Assembly: GCA_024279045.1 (NCBI GenBank)
Contig: JAJRRZ010000031.1
Span: 1 to 19,733, forward strand
DNA length: 19,733 bases
Direction: 5' to 3'
Source: Alphaproteobacteria bacterium
Lineage (GTDB): Bacteria; Pseudomonadota; Alphaproteobacteria; Rhizobiales; Aestuariivirgaceae
The notes beneath the pieces are model-generated. The model searched no databases, was not told the origin of the DNA, and saw nothing but the letters and a program-made list of their open reading frames with translations. The translations under genes and the position numbers were made by a program. How positions within the stretch are numbered: the first letter of the stretch is position 1; each line of letters starts with the position of its first letter. Shown one piece after another: positions 7,098 to 13,964 of the stretch.

Positions 7098-7622
7098 TTA
7101 GTAGAATCTCAGGTATCGGGTGTTCACCCAACCTGTAACCCCTTCCCATGTTTCCACGATACACCAGTTTCCACGGCACTGGTTGATGACACGAATGCCA
7201 CATTCCTTGTGTGGCATGGAGCCGAGGCGACGATAACGCACACCCGGTCCTGCCCGCATCCACAACACATCACCGGGCCGCACGCCGGAGACGCATGCCT
7301 TGCCCAGCGTCTCGCCACCGCCATAACCATCGCCTCCTTCATCCAGATAGCGCTGGTTCACCCAGCCGATTCGGCCAGCATAACGCACCTTGCACCAGTT
7401 GCCGCGGCAGGTGTTCCAGTAACCCCGTACACCACACGCCTTTGGCGGAATGGCGCCGATGCGCCTGTAATGCACGCCCGGGCCGGAGCGCATCCACAGC
7501 ACATCCCAACTGGCGACATTGACCACACAGGCCGCCTGCGCCGCGTTGCCGGTGGCATCCATCTGCATGAACCCGGCCATGGCTCCCAGCACGGCCAACA
7601 CAGAAAAAAGCTTCTTTGGCAT
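7098..7622 (-). CDS. Secreted protein with two bacterial SH3 (SH3b) domains
   Basis: A 174-residue exported protein. The signal peptide (about 1-30) is basic (MPKKL), then hydrophobic, with a likely cut near AAQA/AC. The start at 7622 is supported by a GGAAGGGAG stretch upstream. The mature part is two tandem repeats (about 31-94 and 109-172). Each carries DVLWMR(S/A)GPGV, YRR, CRGNWC and GWVN.RYL, the SH3b signature. Four Cys recur at the same places in each repeat (32, 63, 72, 77 and 110, 142, 149, 154), suggesting disulfides in the periplasm. A Gly-rich linker (96-103) joins them. SH3b domains often bind peptidoglycan or occur in envelope proteins, so a wall-associated role is plausible. 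No catalytic domain is present. Confidence 0.87.
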   Translation of the reverse strand: MPKKLFSVLAVLGAMAGFMQMDATGNAAQAACVVNVASWDVLWMRSGPGVHYRRIGAIPPKACGVRGYWNTCRGNWCKVRYAGRIGWVNQRYLDEGGDGYGGGETLGKACVSGVRPGDVLWMRAGPGVRYRRLGSMPHKECGIRVINQCRGNWCIVETWEGVTGWVNTRYLRFY

Positions 7623-7729
7623 GATGCGTTTCTCCCTTCCGGCAAAACCCGCATGCACGATAGGGCAGGGCGCATGCACCGGCGCTGAAAACGCCATTCA
7701 GGTGCCATTCACATACCGCCCCCTGATAC

Positions 7730-7766
7730 GGCAGGGCCGCCTTCCCCGGAGGAAAGCGGCCCTGCC
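7730..7766 (-). terminator. Long perfect hairpin downstream of the BMP binding-protein gene
   Basis: Perfect 11-bp inverted repeat, GGCAGGGCCGC and GCGGCCCTGCC, around a 15-nt loop (7741-7755) whose TTCC and GGAA can extend the stem. It begins 135 nt beyond the BMP gene stop, at the end of the importer operon. No T-run follows. It may terminate or protect the operon mRNA, or be a lone repeat element. Confidence 0.45.
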
Positions 7767-7900
7767 AGACTGGTTCGACAAGTGGTGTCGCCATCAGATC
7801 ACTGCACGGCGCAGATTCACCCGTTCCGTCATCCCTGCATCCCCGTCCTGCCCACCTCGAACAAGCACGGCAATACAAGCCGCGCAGCGCCCCCAGCGGC

Positions 7901-8989
7901 TCACTTCGGCAGCTTGTCGTCAATGCCCTTCACATACCAGTTCATGCCCAGCAGCACCTTGTCGGAGAGCGCCTCGCCTTCCTTGGCGCGCAGCTTGCCG
8001 TCCTGGTCGTAAATCGGGCCGGTGAACGGATGCAGCTTGCCGGAGCGGATGGCCTCTTCCGTCTCCTGCGCCATTTTCTTCACATCATCGGGCATGTTGG
8101 TGTAGGGAGCCATCTTCACCATGCCGGAAGCCAGCCCGCCCCAGGTGTCCTGGCTTTGCCACTTGCCGTCCAGCACATCCTTCGCCCGCTGCACGTAATA
8201 GGGCGCCCAGTCGTCAATCACTGCGGTCAGTTGCGCCTTCGGCCCGAACTTGATCATGTCCGAGGCCTGGCCAAAGGCAAGAATGCCTTTTTCCTGCGCC
8301 ACCTGCATCGGCGCGGCGGAATCGGTATGCTGGGTGAGGATGTCCGCCCCTTGGGCAATCAGCACCTTTGCCGCATCCGCTTCCTTGCCGGGATCATACC
8401 AGGAGTTCACCCACACCACCTTGATCTTGAAATCCGGGTTGACGCTCTGCGCGCCCAGCATGAAGGAATTGATGCCGCGCACCACCTCCGGAATGGGGAA
8501 AGAGGCGATATAGCCCGCCATGCCCTTCTTCGACATCTTCGCGGCGATCTTGCCGATGATGTAGCGCCCTTCATAGAAACGCGCGGAATAGATGGAGACG
8601 TTCTTCGCCCGCTTGTAGCCGGTGGCGTGCTCGAACTTCACGTCCGGGTAGCGCTTCGCCACCTTGATGACCGAATCCATGTAGCCGAAGCTGGTGGCGA
8701 AGATCAGCTTGTGCCCCGAGCGCGCCAGCCGCTCCAGCGCCCGCTCCGCATCGGCGCCTTCCGGCACCTTTTCCAGGTAGCTGGTCTGCACCTTCTCGCC
8801 CAGCGCCTTCTCGATGGCCAGCCGTCCCTGATCATGCTGATAGCTCCAGCCATGATCGCCAATCGGCCCCACGTAGATGAAGCCCACCTTCAGCTTTTCT
8901 TCCGCCTGTGCCGCGCTGTCCGCAACGCCAGCAGCCAGCACGCCAATGCCCAGCACTGCCGCCAGCGCCAGTTTCATGTCGTGTTTCAT
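7901..8989 (-). CDS. BMP-family ABC transporter substrate-binding protein (nucleoside or purine type)
   Basis: Periplasmic binding protein of 362 residues of the Bmp/PnrA/Med family (COG1744). Known members bind purine nucleosides; some relatives bind riboflavin or other small molecules, so the ligand here is inferred only to that level. It has a Sec signal peptide with a likely cut after AQA (27-29), then KVGFIYVGPIGDHGWSYQHD (34-53), the typical opening strand and ligand loop of the family. No lipobox Cys is present, so it should be soluble. The ATG at 8989 is preferred because GGGAGG lies about 9 nt upstream; a second ATG at 8977 is possible. It is the last gene of the ATPase-permease-permease operon, 66 nt after the second permease. 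Confidence 0.93.
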   Translation of the reverse strand: MKHDMKLALAAVLGIGVLAAGVADSAAQAEEKLKVGFIYVGPIGDHGWSYQHDQGRLAIEKALGEKVQTSYLEKVPEGADAERALERLARSGHKLIFATSFGYMDSVIKVAKRYPDVKFEHATGYKRAKNVSIYSARFYEGRYIIGKIAAKMSKKGMAGYIASFPIPEVVRGINSFMLGAQSVNPDFKIKVVWVNSWYDPGKEADAAKVLIAQGADILTQHTDSAAPMQVAQEKGILAFGQASDMIKFGPKAQLTAVIDDWAPYYVQRAKDVLDGKWQSQDTWGGLASGMVKMAPYTNMPDDVKKMAQETEEAIRSGKLHPFTGPIYDQDGKLRAKEGEALSDKVLLGMNWYVKGIDDKLPK

Positions 8990-9055
8990 GGAAATTGCCT
9001 CCCTGTCATTGATGAAGAAGATGATGCAGATGACACAGATGACGCATGTGAAGGA

Positions 9056-9976
9056 TCACCGCTCCGGAACGAAGGGCTGGCCGATCATGGCCGGGGTGTT
9101 GGCCAGAGTCAAAGCCCGGTTGCGCGAAATCACCACCAGCGCCACAATGGTCGCCAGATAGGGCAGGGCGGAGAGCAGTTGCGGCGGCAGCCCATAGCCC
9201 GCCGCCTGTGCATGCAGCCCCATGATCCACACCGCCCCGAACAGATATGCCCCCGCCAGCACCCGTACGGGCCGCCACGTGGCGAACACCACCAGCGCCA
9301 GCGCGATCCAGCCGCGCCCGGCGGTCATGTCCTCCACCCACTGCGGCGTGTAGCTCACCGACAGATAGGCCCCCGCCAGCCCGGCCATCGCCCCGCCGAA
9401 CAGAATGGCCAGCGTGCGCACCAGCCGCACCGGATGCCCCAGCGCATGCGCCGCATGATGGTTCACCCCCACCGCCCGCAGCATCAGGCCCCAGCGCGTG
9501 CGAAACAGAAACCACCCCACCGCCGCGGTCATCACGAACGATACATACACCAGCACATCCTGGCCGAACAGCACCGGCCCGATGAAGGGAATATCCGACA
9601 GGGCGGGAACATGCAGCTTCTCCAGCCGCACGCCGGGCTGGCCGACGTAACCCTCGCCGAACAGCCCCGCTACCCCAAGGCCGAACAGCGCCAGCGCCAG
9701 CCCCGATGCCACCTGGTTGGCCGCCAGCACCTGCGTGAGAAAGACGAACGGCAGCACCACCAGCACCCCCGCCAGCGCCCCGGCCAGCGCCCCCAGCGCC
9801 GCGCTGCCCGTGCCCAGCGCCACGGCAAAGGCCACCACCGCGCCGGCGGCCATCATGCCCTCCACGCCCAGGTTCAGCACCCCGGCGCGCTCCACCACCA
9901 GCTCGCCCGTGGCCGCCAGCAGCAGCGGCGTTGCCGCCGCCATCACCGTCAATACAAATGCTTCCAGCCCGCTCAT
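9056..9976 (-). CDS. ABC transporter permease, second subunit (COG1079, NupQ/YufQ type)
   Basis: Inner-membrane permease of 306 residues of the BPD_transp_2 family, with about eight to ten hydrophobic segments. The motif NLGVEGMM (35-42) is the permease signature that contacts the ATPase in this family and matches NIGAEGQL of the partner. The ATG at 9976 overlaps the stop of the upstream permease (ATGA), indicating translational coupling. The same frame is open further upstream, inside the partner gene, but that part reads as an out-of-frame shadow. With its partner it should form the membrane channel of the importer. Confidence 0.93.
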   Translation of the reverse strand: MSGLEAFVLTVMAAATPLLLAATGELVVERAGVLNLGVEGMMAAGAVVAFAVALGTGSAALGALAGALAGVLVVLPFVFLTQVLAANQVASGLALALFGLGVAGLFGEGYVGQPGVRLEKLHVPALSDIPFIGPVLFGQDVLVYVSFVMTAAVGWFLFRTRWGLMLRAVGVNHHAAHALGHPVRLVRTLAILFGGAMAGLAGAYLSVSYTPQWVEDMTAGRGWIALALVVFATWRPVRVLAGAYLFGAVWIMGLHAQAAGYGLPPQLLSALPYLATIVALVVISRNRALTLANTPAMIGQPFVPER

Positions 9977-11064
9977 GCTCCGCCCCCCTGCCGTGCCCGC
10001 GCTGCGCCATGTGCCCGCCCGCGCCAGCGGATGCGGTAATGTACCAGCACCTCCGCCGCCAGGATGAGAAACAGCAACAGCCCCTGAAACGCCTGCGCCA
10101 CCTTCGCCGGCATGTTCAGCGCCAGTTGCGCCGCTTCGCCGCCCAGGTAGGTCAGCGCCAGCAGAAAGGCGGCAAACACCACGCCAATGGGCGACAGCCT
10201 GCCCAGCACCGCCACGATGATCGCCGCAAAGCCATATCCCGGCGAGATGGACGGCTGCAAATGGCCGATGGCCCCGGCCACTTCGCCGATGCCCGCCAGC
10301 CCTGCCAGCGCGCCGGAAAACAGCATCACCCCCAATGTGATGCTTGGCGCCGAAAATCCGCCAAAGCGCGCCGCCCGCGGCGCAATGCCCTGCACCCGCA
10401 CCGCAAGGCCCGCACGCATGTGATGCACGATGACCCACAATATCAGCACCGCCAGCAGCGCCAGCACGAAACCCAGATGCACCCGTCCCGTCAGCGTTGG
10501 CAGCACGTGCCAGCCATCGAATGCCACCGACTTGGGAAAGTTGAAGCCCATCGGGTCGCGCCACGGCCCGCGCACCAGCCAGTCCAGGAACAGCCCGGCC
10601 ACGTAGACCAGCATCAGCGAGGTGAGGATCTCGTTGGTGTTGAAGCGGTTCTTCAGCCATGCCGGAATCGCCGCATATGCCGCACCGCCCGCCGCTCCCA
10701 GCAGCAGCATGGCCAGCATCGCCAGCGCATCGTTCCAGCCCGGCAGCAGGATGGGAATGGCCGAACCGGCAATCGCCCCCATGATGAGCTGCCCTTCCGC
10801 GCCGATATTCCACACATTGGCGCGATAGGCCAGCGCCAGCCCGGCGCCAATGAGCATCAGCGGCGTGGCCTTCACCGCCAGTTCCTCCAGCGACCAGGCC
10901 GATGTCAGCGGCTCGACGAAATACACATACAGCGCCCGCGATGGCGCATGCCCCAGCACCGCAAACAGCAGCGCACCCAGCACCACCGCCATGCCCAGTG
11001 CCAGCAGTGGCGCGCCGATGCTCCACCACCGCGAGGGGGCGGCACGTTTCTCCAGCACCATCAT
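9973..11064 (-). CDS. ABC transporter permease, first subunit (COG4603, NupP/YufP type)
   Basis: Inner-membrane permease of 363 residues, BPD_transp_2 family. It has a hydrophobic segment at about 15-38, the signature NIGAEGQLIMGA (86-97), and about eight further membrane segments. The C-terminus is basic (RWRGRAHGAARARQ), as expected for a cytoplasmic tail. It starts with two adjacent Met codons (11064 or 11061). It lies 275 nt downstream of the ATPase gene, a gap occupied by a palindromic repeat pair, and it overlaps the next permease by 4 nt. Confidence 0.93.
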   Translation of the reverse strand: MMVLEKRAAPSRWWSIGAPLLALGMAVVLGALLFAVLGHAPSRALYVYFVEPLTSAWSLEELAVKATPLMLIGAGLALAYRANVWNIGAEGQLIMGAIAGSAIPILLPGWNDALAMLAMLLLGAAGGAAYAAIPAWLKNRFNTNEILTSLMLVYVAGLFLDWLVRGPWRDPMGFNFPKSVAFDGWHVLPTLTGRVHLGFVLALLAVLILWVIVHHMRAGLAVRVQGIAPRAARFGGFSAPSITLGVMLFSGALAGLAGIGEVAGAIGHLQPSISPGYGFAAIIVAVLGRLSPIGVVFAAFLLALTYLGGEAAQLALNMPAKVAQAFQGLLLFLILAAEVLVHYRIRWRGRAHGAARARQGGGA

Positions 11065-11141
11065 GCGCGCCTCATCCCGCAGGTTTCGGCATGTTGCAGC
11101 AACATCAGCGTATCTCCCCGCACCTCCCGCTCTACCTGCAT

Positions 11142-11238
11142 CGTCATGCCCGGACTTGATCCGGGCATCCAGACCGAGGCTGCCATGAACACCGGCGCTT
11201 GCGGCTTTCTGGATTGCCGGTCAAGCCCGGCAATGACG
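11142..11238. repeat. REP/BIME-like pair of palindromic repeats in inverted orientation
   Basis: Two related hairpins face each other. The first has ATGCCCGGA and TCCGGGCAT around CTTGA (11146-11168). The second has ATTGCCGG and CCGGCAAT around TCAAGC (11213-11234). The outer ends also match as an inverted pair (CGTCAT at 11142-11147, ATGACG at 11233-11238), as do the inner flanks (CATCCAGA and TCTGGATT). This CGTCATGCCCGG...CTTGA..CCGG type is a dispersed intergenic repeat that I know from alphaproteobacterial genomes. It lies in the transcribed gap between ATPase and permease genes and could modulate mRNA processing. Confidence 0.8.
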
Positions 11239-11339
11239 AAGAGGAGAGCATGTTGATGATCCCCGCCTTTCTTTCTGCCCCCGTGCCATAAGGTGTTTTC
11301 AATCTCTTCCGGCAAGAGAGCACCTGTCCCGTTTTTGCC

Positions 11340-12899
11340 TCATGTTTGCGCTGCATGCACAGTTCCATGCCGTGCCTCGTGCGCGCCTGCCATCAGCAGC
11401 CCCACCTCCTCGCGGCTGAGCTCCGCCGCCGGGCGTGGCGCGGAAAGCTCGCCACGCGAGATCACGGCGATGCGATCGGCCACCTCGAAGATCTCGTCCA
11501 GATCCTGCGAAATCACCAGCACTCCCGCGCCGTCGCGCGCCAGGTCGATGAGCTGCTGACGGATCAGTGCCGCCGCCCCGGCATCCACGCCCCAGGTCGG
11601 CTGATTGACCACCAGCAGGGCAGGGCGGCGGTCGAGCGCGCGGCCCATGATGAACTTTTGCAGGTTGCCGCCCGATAACGCCGCCGCCAGGCGCTCCGGC
11701 ACGGCATTGCGCACATCATATTCATCAATCACCCGCTGTGTAGCCACCCGTGCCGCGGCGTGATCGATCATCCCCCGCCGCACCACGCTCGCATCCACCG
11801 CATGGCGCGTCAGCAGCAGGTTTTCCAGCAGCGTCATGCCGCCCACACAGGCATGTCCCAGCCGCTCCTCCGGCACGAAGGCCGCGCCCAGCTTGCGCCG
11901 CGCGTTGATGTCCTTCAGGCTCACGTCATGCCCGGCGATGAACACCGCCCCGCGGTTCTGCGCCAGCCGCTCGCCGGACAGCGCCGCAAACAGTTCGCGC
12001 TGGCCGTTGCCCGCCACCCCGGCAATGCCCACCACCTCGCCGGCGCGCACATCCAGCGATATTTCATACAGCGCCACCGCAAACGGCCCTGGCGCGGGCA
12101 GTGTCAGGTCGCGCACATGCAGCACAGGTGCACCGGTTTCCGCCATGGGTGGTGCGGAAACGTCGTGCACCTCCGAGCCCACCATCAGCCGCGCGATCTC
12201 CCGCGCCGAATGATCTGCCGGAGCAATCTCCGCCACCACCCGCCCGTGTCGCATGATGGTGGCGCGTTCGCACAACTCGCGCACCTCCTCCAGCCGGTGG
12301 GTGATGTAGATGATGCCGCGCCCTTCCGCCGCCAGTTGCCGCAGCGTGGCGAACAGCGCCTGCGCCTCCTGCGGCGTCAGCACCGAGGTCGGCTCGTCGA
12401 GAATGATGATGCGTGGTTCCGCCAGCAGGCAGCGCACGATCTCCACCCGCTGCCGCTCGCCGACAGAAAGATCGGCCACCATCGCATCGGCATCCAGCGG
12501 CAGGCCATATTGCGCCGACACCTCGCCGATGCGCTGCTTCAGCGCCGCCATGTCATGCGCGCCATCCAGCGCCAGGGCGATGTTTTCCGCCACGCTGAGC
12601 GGCTCGAACAGCGAGAAGTGCTGAAACACCATGCCGATGCCGGCCTTGCGCGCCTGCGCCGGGCTTTGCAGTTGCACGCGCTTGCCTTCAAGCCGTATCT
12701 CGCCGGCATCCGGACGCAGCGCACCATAGATGATCTTCACCAACGTGGACTTGCCCGCCCCGTTCTCCCCCAGCAGGGCATGAATTTCCCCTGCCTGCAC
12801 GGCCAGCGACACATCATCATTGGCCAGCAGCGTGCCGAACACGCGGCTGATGCCCCGCACCTCCAGCAGCGGCTGCTGTTCTGCTGCCGTTTCGCCCAT
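11340..12899 (-). CDS. ABC transporter ATPase with two nucleotide-binding domains (COG3845, NupO/YufO type)
   Basis: Cytoplasmic energy subunit of the BMP importer, 519 residues with two fused ATPase domains. The first is canonical: Walker A GENGAGKST (44-52), Q-loop in VFQHFS (91-96), signature LSVGERQRVE (144-153), Walker B IIILDEP (164-170) and H-loop His201. The second is degenerate: GVAGNGQRE instead of Walker A (294-302), an intact signature LSGGNLQK (408-415), and LLVVNQPTWG (428-437) where Asp-Glu are replaced by Asn-Gln. Loss of the second site is usual for this family, so one ATP site should be catalytic. The ATG at 12899 is chosen by family length; the frame is open upstream without homology. 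It is first in the importer operon, 139 nt after the FkbM gene. Confidence 0.94.
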   Translation of the reverse strand: MGETAAEQQPLLEVRGISRVFGTLLANDDVSLAVQAGEIHALLGENGAGKSTLVKIIYGALRPDAGEIRLEGKRVQLQSPAQARKAGIGMVFQHFSLFEPLSVAENIALALDGAHDMAALKQRIGEVSAQYGLPLDADAMVADLSVGERQRVEIVRCLLAEPRIIILDEPTSVLTPQEAQALFATLRQLAAEGRGIIYITHRLEEVRELCERATIMRHGRVVAEIAPADHSAREIARLMVGSEVHDVSAPPMAETGAPVLHVRDLTLPAPGPFAVALYEISLDVRAGEVVGIAGVAGNGQRELFAALSGERLAQNRGAVFIAGHDVSLKDINARRKLGAAFVPEERLGHACVGGMTLLENLLLTRHAVDASVVRRGMIDHAAARVATQRVIDEYDVRNAVPERLAAALSGGNLQKFIMGRALDRRPALLVVNQPTWGVDAGAAALIRQQLIDLARDGAGVLVISQDLDEIFEVADRIAVISRGELSAPRPAAELSREEVGLLMAGAHEARHGTVHAAQT

Positions 12900-13038
12900 G
12901 CCTCTACCCCAGCCCCGCAGCCCGCCCGCGTTGACAAAAGGACACCTTCGCAACCGAACTCGATTCGGGTCATGAACTTGCCGGAGGCATCCATTTGCTT
13001 GAAGACGTGCACTCTTTTGGCCCTGACAGCAGGCCAGA

Positions 13039-13899
13039 TCAAACCAGCTCTCTGGTGCTGCACAAGACTGTATAATAATGCCTGTAGTCAAAATTGTCTA
13101 TTCTGTAAATTTTTGGCATAACTGGATATGTGAAGTTTGTGTAATGGCATATGCTGGATATGATACGTCTCACTCTTTTTTTCATTGTTTGTATTGGAGG
13201 TCTTACCTCATAAAAGTATCTATATCCAATTTCTTTAAGAAATTCTATAGAATCTGGCTGACCGCCTTTAATGTTGTCTCTCAATATTTCCATTGAAATA
13301 ATTGGACGATGGGATATGAGCGTTTCCTTGGCTCCTCGAAGGGCGGGAAGTTCATGCCCTTCAACATCTATTTTCATGAAGCTTATGTTTTTGCAACTGC
13401 GCACCTCGTCAACATGATCTATGGGCATGAGATCAAATTCGACCAGGTCCGTGGCATCTTTTGCATTTTTTGCGGAATCTTCCAGCGATGTAGTGCCAAT
13501 GTTGATAGGCTTGGTGGGCGCTGCCATGGCTGTTCCTTTTTTGTCGGAAGCCGCCAGGCGTAATGGAGTAATATTATTTGCATAATGTGAATTGAACAAC
13601 AGGAGTTCAAAAGTTCTTGGATGTGGCTCGAAAGCTATAACATGTGAGAAATAATTCGAAAAATATAGTGAATGATTTCCTATATTTGCCCCAACATCAA
13701 GGCATGTGTCCATTTTTTCCAGTTTTGGAAAAATATTATCTCTTATAAAGTCAAGCTCCAATTTTTCATAAACTCCATTGACAATTACTTCATGCGTTAT
13801 GACGTCATATGCATATCCTGCAATATTCGGATAATTTTCACTATGTGCCTTTGACCGCCTTTTCATCACCTTCAAGGCGTATTTGTTTCCGATTTTCAT
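13039..13899 (-). CDS. FkbM-family SAM-dependent methyltransferase
   Basis: A 286-residue class I methyltransferase. Motif I is LDVGANIGNHSLYF (67-80), then AFEPHPRTFELL (89-100), an N-A-x-D-like loop (LAASDKKGTA, 116-125), and the FkbM hallmark FMKIDVEGHELPALRGA (174-190). FkbM enzymes O-methylate sugars or natural products; the acceptor here is unknown. The ATG at 13899 is preferred because AAGGA lies about 10 nt upstream. A TTG at 13968 overlapping the pump stop codon as TTGA would add 23 residues and is possible. The gene is far richer in A+T than its neighbours, with many Lys, Asn, Ile and Phe, which suggests recent transfer. It follows the pump on the same strand. No glycosyltransferase or surface polysaccharide gene is nearby. 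Confidence 0.9.
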   Translation of the reverse strand: MKIGNKYALKVMKRRSKAHSENYPNIAGYAYDVITHEVIVNGVYEKLELDFIRDNIFPKLEKMDTCLDVGANIGNHSLYFSNYFSHVIAFEPHPRTFELLLFNSHYANNITPLRLAASDKKGTAMAAPTKPINIGTTSLEDSAKNAKDATDLVEFDLMPIDHVDEVRSCKNISFMKIDVEGHELPALRGAKETLISHRPIISMEILRDNIKGGQPDSIEFLKEIGYRYFYEVRPPIQTMKKRVRRIISSICHYTNFTYPVMPKIYRIDNFDYRHYYTVLCSTRELV

Positions 13900-13964
13900 G
13901 GCGTTGGTGTCCTTGGAATTTCTTTCCGGAGTTGTCAGGAACTGCAGAGGGTTGCGTTCTAGTT

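Noticed and set aside
9000..9055. GATGA-rich short direct repeats upstream of the BMP gene
   Set aside because: Imperfect, low-complexity and short; no consistent unit or spacing, so not reported as a repeat or array.
8030..10039. Long plus-strand open frame opposite the BMP protein and permease
   Set aside because: Low-complexity Gln/His/Arg-rich product without motifs; the minus-strand genes account fully for the coding signal.
9977..11029. Extension of the second permease frame back through the first permease gene
   Set aside because: The upstream part reads Gly/Ala/Arg-rich without membrane segments, while the overlapping frame encodes a proper permease; ATGA coupling at 9973-9976 gives the real start.
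12900..13038. Promoter for the importer operon between FkbM and the ATPase
   Set aside because: One must exist if the operon is independent of the pump, but I found no minus-strand -35/-10 pair good enough; TTGACA at 12932 is on the plus strand.
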